From an uncultured Rhizobiaceae group bacterium (GTDB taxonomy: Bacteria; Pseudomonadota; Alphaproteobacteria; Rhizobiales; Rhizobiaceae), in assembly GCA_947501445.1 (NCBI GenBank), contig CANMVS010000001.1:62001-126000 (forward strand): DNA of 64,000 nt. The letters are read 5' to 3'. This document shows, one piece after another, positions 37,270-46,073 of this stretch. The stretch's first letter is position 1. Each line of letters starts with the position of its first letter. Both the position numbers and the translations under genes were made by a program. Below the pieces are notes generated by a model. That model was not told where the DNA came from. It saw only the letters and a list, made by a program, of their open reading frames with translations, and did no database searches.

Positions 37270-37618
37270 CTATTTCTTCGGTAGCCAGTATAGAGTTTTT
37301 AATTGGAGCGATATATCTCGCATTTGGTGTGGTTGATGGCTTCCCCTCAGTGCTTCTCCTGCATACATCCAATTTCCGTCAACCTCCAGTCTTTTGAGAA
37401 ACACCAGTTCACCTTTAGCGTGCCTGCCTTTTGCAATGATTTCGCCATCTTTCAGCACACGCGGCACATGCTTGAAATCCTTGACAGTAACCGGGATTAT
37501 GTCTCGCCCATGATCCCTGAGAAGGTGCTGTACCGCCTTGCTGGATACAACCCTTGTGGCTTGGCCGTAATTATCCGGTGATCACGGCAATCAGCTTACC
37601 GGCCAGCGGCTTGTGCAT
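37270..37618 (-). pseudogene. Frameshifted remnant of a BECR-fold (barnase-like) nuclease domain
   Basis: From MHKPLAGKLIAVITG the frame breaks near 37575-37584; with one base removed it continues through QATRVVSSKAVQHLLRDHG and DIIPVTVKDFKHVPRVL to the stop at 37270. The second part has the pattern of phage-borne barnase/EndoU/ColicinE5-D/RelE-like nuclease domains: HLLRDHG, then DF..VPRVLKDGE, a beta strand with LVFLKR, WMYAGEA and a final LKTLYWLPKK. As it stands only a GTG at about 37463 could start the in-frame remainder of 65 residues. The family assignment is from pattern memory and tentative. Confidence 0.4.
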
Positions 37619-37756
37619 CTTGTTCGTGCTGTTGCCTGCATGCGCGATCTATATGCTTCCTGGTGAAATCCATGACTATTGGGTTGTCGGATATACTTGC
37701 GAAGGGATTTAAATGAAACCATCTGTGCGCATTCACCATCCGGCAATCTCCCATAG

Positions 37757-39697
37757 CTAAGGGGAAACGTCTGGCTGATCAAATATAACGCCCAAAGAGG
37801 AAAGCTGTGTTTGCGCACCTCTCAATTCATCATTTTTCTTCGAATTGTAGTATCCGTGTGAATAGACGGGCAGCATTTTCCCTTCCTGAGAATATTCCAG
37901 ATTAAGCGCCTCCAGAAGTCGCTCCAATGATGCCATTTGTTTGTCTGTGAGCTCTCTGGATGTATAATTGCCCAGGAAGGAAATGCTGATATTGTCAGTG
38001 TTATGTGATATGGCATGAGCCCCCTCATATTTCAGATCTCTGCCCTGATAGATTGTCCCATCTTTGCCGATCATAAAATCATAGCCGACATCAGCTTTGT
38101 TCATTGCATCAGACACAAAAGGTAACAACCTGATGCTACGCACCACGATGTTCTCTTTGTTTCTGTGCCGTTTCTCCACACCTTGTGGCGTCGTATACCA
38201 ACCTGAATGGTGCACCGTTATTTTGTTATAGGGTACATTTGGTGTCCGGTCGGGTTCCAGTGGATCGCGGCCTGTAAGGTCAGGCGGGTATTGCGCCCAT
38301 TCGTCTCTTTTGACGATCTCGACGCCATGGAAGTCAAATGTTTTTGAGGGTTTTACCGGTTGCCTGATATCACCCGCGACATCAAGAGCATTGGTTTCGT
38401 AGCCAACCGGGATCGCACCGAATTGCCCGGGATAACGTGCTGACGATACCCGTCCCACCGGAACTCGCCGTCCTTTGATTTCGCTCAGGTCATCACCGTA
38501 GTAGGGTTGCTGCTGGTACGAACGCGGCCCGTTTTGATTCACAAGGTTGTGATGCCCACGTTGAGAGGATTGTTTGCCCGGCGGACCTGATTGTGCCTCC
38601 ACATTATGAAGCAAGCCGGGAGCCTGCTGCCCCTCCCGGCCCCCGGTTTTTACGGATTTACCGTCAGGCATCAACTGGTTTTCTCCAAGGCCAAACAATG
38701 AACCGTAGTCAACCATGCGGATACCATTTTCATTCTTCAAAACAGCATCAGGACGCTTTTTCTCTACTTCCTGTGCCATCACACCGGTATGTTTGGGAGC
38801 ATCAGCAGGTTCGTCCTTGTAGCGATATTCATAGAGTTTGTGTCCCTCGAGTTTACCCACCGGTTTAATGTCTTTTTTAACACGCCGATCTGAAAAAGCC
38901 GGGCTGCTGATAATACTCGCACCAAGTCCAAACAAACCGCCCAGAAGGCCTTGTTTCTGCGCCTGCTCCTGTTGCCAGATGCCCAGGCGCTGCGCGTATT
39001 CATTGTTGATGATGCCAGCCACATCCGTTGTCGCAATGTTTGGCATACTGGTGTTGACATAGTTGGGCTGGCTGACCTGCGAACCGGACAGCAGGGCCGA
39101 TATCTCGTTGACCTTCTGGTTGCGCTCGCCCGATATCGAGTTTTGCGCCTGACCATACATATTGCCATAAAGATTATCGCGTGCATTGGAACGGTTATCA
39201 CTGAACTCGCTCATTGCCCGTGTGTATGCATCTGATCCGAGCTTGATCCCCTGATTGGACAATTGCGTTTCATAGTCCGATTTCTGATTGTTCCACTGTT
39301 TGTCAAAGTCATCCATATGGTGGGTGTTGATATAGTTTTGGACATTCTCGGTTGACAGATCGATGGGCGTGGCAAGGTGGTCTCTCAACTGGCCGGATTG
39401 TTCATTGGCAAGACCGGCAAGGTTAAATTGCGCGCTGTCCGTTTCATCCTTGATGGCCTGTTGATTGTCGGAAAGCGTTTGTGTGGCCGTAAACCGGGGT
39501 ATCTCATAGGACTTGCCCGTATAGGGATCATTCCAGGTATAAGTGTCCGTCTGGTCATAGGTCAGCGAACCGTCTGGCGTTACCTGATTGACATTGCCCA
39601 AAAAAGCATTGGCAACAGCCGTGCCGACATTGGTGGATGTGGACGCTGCAGAGGTTTCCCTGGGATCAGGCGGCGGCGGTGCTTTTGACTTGCCCAT
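37757..39697 (-). CDS. Tail protein with internal S74-type chaperone domain and C-terminal amidase domain
   Basis: 646 residues in three parts. Residues 1-265 are a Gln/Asn/Ser-rich structural region. Residues about 269-340 match the start of an intramolecular chaperone (peptidase S74) domain: SDRRVKKDIKPVG, LYEYRYKDE and HTGVMAQEV. Residues about 490-645 resemble an N-acetylmuramoyl-L-alanine amidase (PGRP type): KITVHHSGW (His496 and His497), GYDFMIGKDGTIYQGRD, GAHAISHNTDNISISFLGNY. The usual CPG zinc ligand near the end is not seen. S74 domains normally end a protein and cut themselves off before the Ser; here the cut would release an amidase. Confidence 0.72.
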   Translation of the reverse strand: MGKSKAPPPPDPRETSAASTSTNVGTAVANAFLGNVNQVTPDGSLTYDQTDTYTWNDPYTGKSYEIPRFTATQTLSDNQQAIKDETDSAQFNLAGLANEQSGQLRDHLATPIDLSTENVQNYINTHHMDDFDKQWNNQKSDYETQLSNQGIKLGSDAYTRAMSEFSDNRSNARDNLYGNMYGQAQNSISGERNQKVNEISALLSGSQVSQPNYVNTSMPNIATTDVAGIINNEYAQRLGIWQQEQAQKQGLLGGLFGLGASIISSPAFSDRRVKKDIKPVGKLEGHKLYEYRYKDEPADAPKHTGVMAQEVEKKRPDAVLKNENGIRMVDYGSLFGLGENQLMPDGKSVKTGGREGQQAPGLLHNVEAQSGPPGKQSSQRGHHNLVNQNGPRSYQQQPYYGDDLSEIKGRRVPVGRVSSARYPGQFGAIPVGYETNALDVAGDIRQPVKPSKTFDFHGVEIVKRDEWAQYPPDLTGRDPLEPDRTPNVPYNKITVHHSGWYTTPQGVEKRHRNKENIVVRSIRLLPFVSDAMNKADVGYDFMIGKDGTIYQGRDLKYEGAHAISHNTDNISISFLGNYTSRELTDKQMASLERLLEALNLEYSQEGKMLPVYSHGYYNSKKNDELRGAQTQLSSLGVIFDQPDVSP

Positions 39698-40151
39698 GTG
39701 ATTTCACCTCGAATTTGTTTGATTTCCAATCGTCATCCGTAAGCGTATTGATCAGCTCATCCTCATGACGCCCCCGAAGCCGGGGAATGCGGTAGCTTTT
39801 GAAGCCATACGATTTCATGATGCGGCTCATGGCCGTGTTGCCCGGCGCAGTGCGCAAAACCACAATTTGCGCCCCGATCTGCTCAAAACAATAGGCAAAC
39901 ATTGCATGCAGCACTTTGCGTGTGAGCCAGCGCTTGCTGGTTGATGCCGCTGACATTTCAATGGCGCCACTGTCAGGCTGCCAGTTGTGAAACACGACAA
40001 CAGCAATCAGCCGGCCATGGTGTGAAACACCCATTGTGGTGAAGTTCTCGAAGCTTTTGTCTTGTCCTGGCCAAATCTGATTGGCACACCATTCAGCCAT
40101 TTCCCTATTGGTGGCGCGGTTGAACCTGCCGCCCCAAATGATCTTGCACAT
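39666..40151 (-). CDS. GNAT-like phage protein
   Basis: 161 residues that resemble the GNAT acetyltransferase proteins placed between tail tube and tail protein genes in several short-tailed phages: AEWCANQIWPGQDKSFENFTTMGV, LIAVVVFHNW, IEMSAAS, KVLHAMFAYCFEQIG and GFKSYRIPRLRGRHEDELI. Substrate unknown. It shares one base with the upstream gene's stop and overlaps the 646-residue tail protein gene by 32 bases. Confidence 0.65.
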   Translation of the reverse strand: MCKIIWGGRFNRATNREMAEWCANQIWPGQDKSFENFTTMGVSHHGRLIAVVVFHNWQPDSGAIEMSAASTSKRWLTRKVLHAMFAYCFEQIGAQIVVLRTAPGNTAMSRIMKSYGFKSYRIPRLRGRHEDELINTLTDDDWKSNKFEVKSHGQVKSTAAA

Positions 40152-41749
40152 CAGACCATTATCCCGCCGACTTCATACAGAAGATGCAGAGCAATCAGAC
40201 GCATATGCGGGGTGGGGGTAACACCCGATGTAAGTTGAACCTGTGGTGCAATGGCAAAGCCGTTTTTACCGATTGATGACCAGCGGGTTTGTGTATCAAA
40301 CGCTATTCCAGCATCCCATGTCGCCTGATCCCACAGGCCGGAATCCCATGTATCGCTGATGTATTCGGCTATTGAATTGGGTGCAGGTGGCAGCGAAACC
40401 GCATAGTCTGTCGAAACTGTTATTTGCGGGTTTACATGGCGATCTGCGGTAAAAACGGTACGGGCTGAATTGATAATCTTCTGTCTGCCGGGCGATTTCA
40501 GATGACTGAATGACCAGACACAGGTTGCCGTGTAGGGCATGCCGTTGTCATTGCCGCCGACTTCCATTTGCAGAACCTTGCCGTCGCTGGTGCCAAAGTG
40601 ACCGATGTTGCGAAACAGGCCGAGCGAGCGGGTATCCCACCCGGTGTAGCGCGCCCAGGCACCGGTTTCCAGATTAACCACGAAGCAATAGGCCTCTGTA
40701 GTTTCATTAATCACAGGCAGGGATACGACCGCCATGTTGTTGGCGGGCCATTTCAATACCTCCCAGGCGATTGACTGCCTGGCATTGACTTGTGCCTTCC
40801 ACTCAGGCTCGATATTGCGGGTTATGGCTGACAGGGAAAGTGCAGCGCTGTCTTTCTGGATTGCCTGCGTTAGCGGCACCAATCCATCTTCTGTTGCAAT
40901 CACAAGATCACCACCGGCTTTCAACGTGGCATTCATGCCCAGCGGTGGCGTGATCTCGTAAACACCCACTTTGCGCCAATCCGATGTACTGCCTGGGTTG
41001 GTGCCTTCATAAATGGCCACTTCGCCCGTGGTGGATACAAAAACGCATTTATCGTCCAGCCCGTCTCCGCTATCGAGTGACCATGTGCCGCCAAACAGCA
41101 AGGCACCGCCTCTTTTGAATATGCCTGCAAGGGAAAAGGTTGATGCTGCCCCGCCGATACTGTCCACTGGCAGATACCATGCGTTCATGGTGTCTTTCTC
41201 GATGAAGAGCAGCCGGTTTGCAAAGACCCAGACGAATGACAGGTCCGACGTGGCAACGCCGGTTATGGCCGGCGTTGAAACACCATTGATGGCCGTCCAG
41301 GTGCTGCCGTCATAAAGCAAAGCCTCATCAGCGCCATTGACCGCGTAGAGGAAATCACCACCCACGGAATTGATTGGAACCGTCGAATATTCACCTGCTG
41401 TCTGACCCGATATGGCTGGCGTTGGAATAACATCAGGATCGGCCACAATGGAGATATCAAATATGTTGGATTGATCAGCAGCGAAGAACTTTTCAACGGA
41501 TCCGGTTTTATAGGTAAACAGACTTGTGACCGCACCAGTTGATACAGTCGCATAGAGCCTTGAGCCACCACGCAGGCGCACATCTGTGGTGGTTGGAAAC
41601 CAGTTATCCAGCACATAGGCCCCTGCTGGCTGTGAAGCGGCAAGGTTTTCATTCCTGATCCAGCCACGCACAGGCGGCACAAAGGTTTCATCCCGTGTCT
41701 GTGCCCTTGCCGGGCCGGGAGCCGCAACACGGCGAAAATTGCGCCTCAT
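40151..41749 (-). CDS. Tail-tube / packaged-DNA stabilisation protein (tail tubular B-like)
   Basis: 532 residues, almost all beta strands, starting with an Arg-rich segment and VPPVRGWIRNENLAASQPAGAYVLDNWFPTTTDVRLRGGSRLY, a pattern seen in tail tubular protein B and gp10-like DNA stabilisation proteins of short-tailed phages. Its position directly after the adaptor gene, with a 4-base overlap, fits this. It would form the tail tube nozzle that closes the portal. Confidence 0.7.
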   Translation of the reverse strand: MRRNFRRVAAPGPARAQTRDETFVPPVRGWIRNENLAASQPAGAYVLDNWFPTTTDVRLRGGSRLYATVSTGAVTSLFTYKTGSVEKFFAADQSNIFDISIVADPDVIPTPAISGQTAGEYSTVPINSVGGDFLYAVNGADEALLYDGSTWTAINGVSTPAITGVATSDLSFVWVFANRLLFIEKDTMNAWYLPVDSIGGAASTFSLAGIFKRGGALLFGGTWSLDSGDGLDDKCVFVSTTGEVAIYEGTNPGSTSDWRKVGVYEITPPLGMNATLKAGGDLVIATEDGLVPLTQAIQKDSAALSLSAITRNIEPEWKAQVNARQSIAWEVLKWPANNMAVVSLPVINETTEAYCFVVNLETGAWARYTGWDTRSLGLFRNIGHFGTSDGKVLQMEVGGNDNGMPYTATCVWSFSHLKSPGRQKIINSARTVFTADRHVNPQITVSTDYAVSLPPAPNSIAEYISDTWDSGLWDQATWDAGIAFDTQTRWSSIGKNGFAIAPQVQLTSGVTPTPHMRLIALHLLYEVGGIMV

Positions 41750-42441
41750 GTGGTGATACTCCGTGGATAGGCCTGTTTCACATCGCCGGGCAACCGCGCC
41801 TGGCCAATGCGGATCATCCGTGAACCCTTGTCCTTGGCGACCAAATGTTCCTTGCGCATTTCATAGGTGTCCAGGTCTTCCTGATAGGGAAGTCCCTTGT
41901 TGGCGCGCCATTGCCAGATCATGCCATGGCGCAGCAGAGCGTTATCCAGCCGGAATGTGTCGTCGTCTGCTGTGAACGTGGCTTGATTCACTGTACCGGC
42001 AGTCGACACAACCTGATTGGACAGGAAGAAATATTTGGCTGTCACACCATTGGCCAAGGCCGGTTTGATATGCATCTGCCCGCCGTAGATCGTCCAGGCA
42101 TTCACCACAAAGTCAAAGGACTGCACCTCAAGCCCAAGCCATTCATCCGTATCGGTGATGGGTGACAGGGGCGTTTCGAGCGACGAAGACCAGACCTGCG
42201 CTTTTTTTAGCATTCTGTCGTAGCCGCTCGGCAGGTTAAAGGCTTGCGTTGAACCATCGCCTGTCAATGTTGCCAGTGTTTTCAATGCCTGCCAGTCATG
42301 AGCCTGTAAAATTCTCTCCGCCAGATCATTGGCCAGTGTTGCAAGCTCTATGTGCTCGCGGGTGGTGGACGCCATGACAGCGGTCGGTACGTCAAGGCCA
42401 ATCACCTTGCACACGTCCTGTATGACGGAGAGAACAGTCAT
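41746..42441 (-). CDS. Head-tail adaptor (tail tubular A-like)
   Basis: 231 residues with the layout of portal-binding adaptor proteins: an N-terminal helical part (VCKVIGLDVPTAVMASTTREHIELATLANDLAERILQAHDWQAL), a beta segment (FNLPSGYDRMLKKAQVW) and a C-terminal helix HGMIWQWRANKGLPYQEDLDTYE. Adaptors of this type assemble on the portal after DNA packaging. It overlaps the tail-tube gene and directly follows the 240-residue protein gene. Confidence 0.7.
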   Translation of the reverse strand: MTVLSVIQDVCKVIGLDVPTAVMASTTREHIELATLANDLAERILQAHDWQALKTLATLTGDGSTQAFNLPSGYDRMLKKAQVWSSSLETPLSPITDTDEWLGLEVQSFDFVVNAWTIYGGQMHIKPALANGVTAKYFFLSNQVVSTAGTVNQATFTADDDTFRLDNALLRHGMIWQWRANKGLPYQEDLDTYEMRKEHLVAKDKGSRMIRIGQARLPGDVKQAYPRSITT

Positions 42442-43164
42442 TTATGCAGCCTCGTTTTGCTTGGTGAGGGTTGCGTTGAGTTCATCGGCAAGCAGCATCA
42501 CCTTGTCGTGGCCGCACATGTGGTGTGGTTTCTCGCCGCCGCTCTCGACAATCCAGTTTACAATGTCTTCCTTGGCCCATTCGGCGAAGGGTGACAGCGA
42601 TGGTGGTGATGTTTGAGCAGGTGCTGCCTGTCCATTCATTTCAGCCATTTGCGCCTGCAGGGCTTCCATCTGGCTCTTGAGTGCCGCATTTTCAGCAGCA
42701 AAGCGCGTCACATCAGCCGAACCATTTGCACTCTCAAGCCAGGCCGTAGCCTGATTTTTCAATTCACGCGCGCCCATGCCAAGGCGTGTCAGGTTCTGGC
42801 CGTCCAGGCCGGAAAGGGCTTCAGCTGAGTGAATGCCTAATGCCTGCAGTTCCCTGGTTTTTGCAGCATTGATAAATGGCAGTTCCTTGATCGGCGTGCC
42901 ACTGCCAATAAACTCGATGCCAGCCTTGAAAGCCTCATAGGGTTCACGGTGTAGCTGTGCATAGGTCAGCCGCTGATTGCTGGCTGCATCACGCACAGAG
43001 CTGGCAGAGTTCGCCGGAGCAACGAGCACCGACTTCGGATCGCCTGCCGCCTGGCATTTGATCATTTCAACCTCTTCAAAAATCGGCCGGCCAGCCTTGG
43101 CAGATGCGTTCTTATCTTCAACTGTGTCCATGTAAAACGTGACATGCAGATGGGAGAAATCCAT
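42442..43164 (-). CDS. Phage head-region protein with coiled coil
   Basis: 240 residues: a beta-rich N-terminal part (FSHLHVTFYMDTVEDKN), a helix-hairpin-like region (TRELQALGIHSAEALSGLDGQNLTRLGMGARELKNQA) and a coiled coil (ENAALKSQMEALQAQMAEMNG). Proteins with this content are found next to capsid genes in related prophages; some carry it as a minor head or assembly component. Function is not known. Confidence 0.6.
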   Translation of the reverse strand: MDFSHLHVTFYMDTVEDKNASAKAGRPIFEEVEMIKCQAAGDPKSVLVAPANSASSVRDAASNQRLTYAQLHREPYEAFKAGIEFIGSGTPIKELPFINAAKTRELQALGIHSAEALSGLDGQNLTRLGMGARELKNQATAWLESANGSADVTRFAAENAALKSQMEALQAQMAEMNGQAAPAQTSPPSLSPFAEWAKEDIVNWIVESGGEKPHHMCGHDKVMLLADELNATLTKQNEAA

Positions 43165-43260
43165 AATTCTTGGTCCTTCTGAAAGACATGCGGAATATTA
43201 GCGGATAACAAAAAGGGCGACCCGAAAGCCGCCCTCAATTTTGATTATGTGGTGCCTGCT

Positions 43261-43533
43261 TTAAGCGGCAGTCTTCTGGATCCATGCGTAATCATTCGCA
43301 GCCAGTGCCACGCCTGTACGATTGGTCCAGTCACCGGCGCCAGCGGCCACTGTCATGGCAGGCTCTGTCAGGACAGCGGTTGCATCGTCAGCAATGGCAC
43401 CTGTCGCCCTTGCATAGATATAATCATGTCCATCATTGCCATGCACAACAGTGCCAACAGCAAAGCTTGGTGTGGTTTCCACCTTTGTGAAGGCCACGCC
43501 AACCATGTTTTGATTTACGGAAGTTGCAGTCAT
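43261..43533 (-). CDS. Small head protein, possible decoration protein
   Basis: 90 residues, Ala/Thr/Val-rich and beta-type, with no charge clusters. It lies 15 bases after the major capsid gene, where short-tailed and lambdoid phages usually encode head decoration or stabilisation proteins. The assignment rests on position and size. A 96-base gap with the ribosome binding site for the next gene follows. Confidence 0.55.
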   Translation of the reverse strand: MTATSVNQNMVGVAFTKVETTPSFAVGTVVHGNDGHDYIYARATGAIADDATAVLTEPAMTVAAGAGDWTNRTGVALAANDYAWIQKTAA

Positions 43534-43548
43534 TGTCTCAGCCCTCCT

Positions 43549-44556
43549 TTAAGCGCCGGTATTGCTGTCGTAGAGCTTTGCAACATGCAGCGGATTGTTG
43601 AGCGTCAGATTTCCGTAAAAACCAATATGCTGAACAATGGCGTCCTGATTGACAGGAGCCTGTTTGCCGCCGAACTTCACAAAGTTACGATCAGGGTGGA
43701 AGCGGAACCGCAAAGCCTTGCTGTCGAGGAAGTATGTGGTATCGGCTGGCATGGCCGAACCAATCCCGCCTTCCAGAACAACATCAACCGACTTGCCGGC
43801 GCCGTAGTATTTCAGGTTGGTGAAACCAAGCTTGCCCAGCTCGTTTTCATCCTGAATACGCTGGATGGCGGTCGTTGCGCCGGTATAGGCAATATAGTGC
43901 TCCTGCGAGCAGCAAATGCAATCGGGTCCCTTGGTGCCGCGGCTGCGCTCAATCATGACGTTATCAAAGATCGTCTTGATCGTGGTGGAATCCACCTGGG
44001 TAATTCCTGTAAACGCACTGTGTGCATCATAGGACGTTGTACGCCAGATGGCATTGTCCGCCCGTGAGATACCGCCGTAGGTGCCCGAGTTCACCGTTGT
44101 CGGAATGGCAAGCTGCAACCCGCCAATCTGGTTGTTTGCCGTGCCGTCCGCATGAAGATCTTCCACAAAGCGGTCAACAAGCTCCTGTTCAGCCGCCATG
44201 ATGTGCTCTTCAAGAATATCCTTGAGCTGGTTTGAACCGGAGTTCTTTAGAATATCCTCACCGGACAGGGTGACGGACACCGCCGCCAGCTTGGCCGTGA
44301 ATTCCGCATCATTGAACAGTTCGGCTGGGCTTGGGTTGAGATACTGATAGCCTGAATAGCGGGTATAGGTTCCCGATTCATTGTAAAGAAGACGCTCACG
44401 GATCGTTGGCCCGGAGAACTTTTTGAATCCGCCCTTCTTCTTCATCAGATAAAGAATGGCGTTCGAGTTCGATACCAGGTCCTGATAACCTTTGGAACGA
44501 TCCTCAAGCGCCAGCGAAAACGCCTCCTGAAGGCGCTCATTGCTGTTAAGTGCCAT
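43549..44556 (-). CDS. Phage major capsid protein
   Basis: 335 residues, with MALNSNERLQEAFSLALEDRSKGYQDLVSNSNAILYLMKKKGGFKKF at the start (shown here in part) and later LYNESGTYTRYSGYQYLNPSP, LSGEDILKNSG, AEQELVDRFVEDLHADGT and FDNVMIERSRGTKGPD. This is the pattern of HK97-fold coat proteins found after scaffold genes in short-tailed prophages of proteobacteria. A separate scaffold gene lies directly upstream (44584-45699), so no maturation protease domain is expected in it. Confidence 0.82.
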   Translation of the reverse strand: MALNSNERLQEAFSLALEDRSKGYQDLVSNSNAILYLMKKKGGFKKFSGPTIRERLLYNESGTYTRYSGYQYLNPSPAELFNDAEFTAKLAAVSVTLSGEDILKNSGSNQLKDILEEHIMAAEQELVDRFVEDLHADGTANNQIGGLQLAIPTTVNSGTYGGISRADNAIWRTTSYDAHSAFTGITQVDSTTIKTIFDNVMIERSRGTKGPDCICCSQEHYIAYTGATTAIQRIQDENELGKLGFTNLKYYGAGKSVDVVLEGGIGSAMPADTTYFLDSKALRFRFHPDRNFVKFGGKQAPVNQDAIVQHIGFYGNLTLNNPLHVAKLYDSNTGA

Positions 44557-44583
44557 GATTGGCTCCTGTAGAGTTTGCTTGTG

Positions 44584-45699
44584 TTACCCGATGCCAAGCG
44601 ATGCAAATGCATCGTCAATGGCTGCACGGGCTGTGGCAGGTGGCTTGCGGTTGGCCGGGTTTGAGCCGGTGCCGGGTGCACCTGATACGGAGAGTTGGCC
44701 TTTGCGGGTATGAGCCGCTTCGGCTTGAGGGTCGCGGGTCTGAGCCGCTTGCTGTGCAGTTGCCCATTGCTGCGAACCCGGATTCAACCGGTCTGCCAGC
44801 TCATAGGCCTCCTGCAGGTCCTGTGCGCGTCCGCTATCGAGAAAGAACGTCATGTCATCGCTCAATTCATCAAAGCGCGGATTGGATAGCGCAAATTCGT
44901 CAATTTGTGACTGTACGACTTGGATAGACTGGTTTGTCAATGTGTCGGATACACCGCCAAGCTGTTGCTTTAGCCCGCCAATCTCCTGCTGTAGCTCATG
45001 AATGATGCTGTTTTGCTGTTGTGCATTCTCATCAGGTGTCTGACCCAACACATGTGCTGCAACACTTTGCAGATCTGTGCCAAGATTCCGGCAGATCGTG
45101 TCCAGCCCTTGCACCGGGTCCCTGGCCAGTAATTGCTCCAGACCCGTATAATGCCCAACAACGTCAGCAAAGTTCTGACCGGTCTGCTGCAGTTGTTCAG
45201 CAAAGGGCCGAAATTCCTCAAATGCCTCCGCACCAGCCTTGTACCGCTCCAGGCCAGCGGAAAACTCCTTCTCCATACGGTGCACTTCGGCACGCACTTC
45301 AAGCGGGGCATCTTTCCAAACCCCCTTTGCGTCAGGCGAGAAGCGGTTCGGCGCATCACCGAATGAGCCGGATTTATCATTCTGCAGCGCTACAGTATCT
45401 TCGTCCTGCTCTTTTGAGTCAGCAGATTTTGCTTTGAATGTGCCATCAGGATTCCGCTCGCGGTCACCAGCAGGCCTTTCGTCTGTTTTAGCCCCTGTGG
45501 CCCCATTGACCTGCTTTTGCACTCCTGTGGCCTTCTGTGGCGATTGATCAGTATCCATCTTGTCAACGGCATCAAAGGCACGATCAATCGCATTGCGTGG
45601 CGTGGCCTCAATGGCTTGCGCTTCTGCTGCAGGCTGTGCTTCGGGCATGACTGTAGGCTCAACCGCTTCCACGGCTGTTGCTTCATTTTCGATTTCCAT
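44584..45699 (-). CDS. Phage scaffold protein
   Basis: 371 acidic, mostly helical residues rich in Gln, Glu and Ala: a disordered N-terminal 100 residues (Ala/Glu/Pro-rich), RFSPDAKGVWKDAPLEVRAEVHRMEKEFSAGLERYK, EFRPFAEQLQQTGQNFADVVGHY and a coiled-coil middle with INSIIHELQQEIGG-like helix, ending in a basic, Ala-rich tail that would bind coat protein. It precedes the capsid gene by 27 bases, which is the standard order. Confidence 0.78.
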   Translation of the reverse strand: MEIENEATAVEAVEPTVMPEAQPAAEAQAIEATPRNAIDRAFDAVDKMDTDQSPQKATGVQKQVNGATGAKTDERPAGDRERNPDGTFKAKSADSKEQDEDTVALQNDKSGSFGDAPNRFSPDAKGVWKDAPLEVRAEVHRMEKEFSAGLERYKAGAEAFEEFRPFAEQLQQTGQNFADVVGHYTGLEQLLARDPVQGLDTICRNLGTDLQSVAAHVLGQTPDENAQQQNSIIHELQQEIGGLKQQLGGVSDTLTNQSIQVVQSQIDEFALSNPRFDELSDDMTFFLDSGRAQDLQEAYELADRLNPGSQQWATAQQAAQTRDPQAEAAHTRKGQLSVSGAPGTGSNPANRKPPATARAAIDDAFASLGIG

Positions 45700-45725
45700 T
45701 GTTCACCTGTCTGAGAGGTTGCGGG

Positions 45726-46073
45726 TCAGGCGCCAAGGCCTGCTTGGGAGAATGCTTTGCCAATCGAGGCTTTGACGGCCTGCCGATCTATCGTCACTTC
45801 CTTGCGCTTCGGATTGGATAGGCTGCTGTCGTTGCCGACCTCAACGTAACTCTTGCCCTCGCTGTTGCCGCTTGGTCGGTATGTCGCGCGCAGGGCTGCT
45901 TTGCTGTCATACATGCGACCATCCAGTTGCGACTGAACCGGCTCCATGCTGTCATTGATCAGCATAGGCGCGGGCAGATCAGAAGCAGTTAATACGCGCT
46001 CTGGCATGCAGTTGTGCGGCCATGCCTGCGGATTGTGCCAGCCTTTGCACACACGGCAAAAACGCTCAGTCAT
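45726..46073 (-). CDS. Small phage protein with putative zinc knuckle
   Basis: 115 residues starting MTERFCRVCKGWH and continuing AWPHNC, a CxxC...HxC arrangement that could bind zinc, then MLINDSMEPVQSQLDGRMYDSKAALRATYR and a KRKEVTIDRQAVKASIGKA end. Proteins of this kind are regularly found between portal and scaffold genes of related prophages. Function is unknown. It overlaps the upstream 425-residue gene by four bases. Confidence 0.6.
   Translation of the reverse strand: MTERFCRVCKGWHNPQAWPHNCMPERVLTASDLPAPMLINDSMEPVQSQLDGRMYDSKAALRATYRPSGNSEGKSYVEVGNDSSLSNPKRKEVTIDRQAVKASIGKAFSQAGLGA

Noticed and set aside
37591-37818. 75-codon minus-strand frame near the tail amidase end
   Set aside because: Overlaps the end of the 646-residue gene and the nuclease remnant in a different frame; no protein features.
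43249-44067. 272-codon plus-strand frame opposite the capsid gene
   Set aside because: Antisense shadow of well-supported capsid and small head protein genes; composition rich in Cys, His and Ser without any domain.
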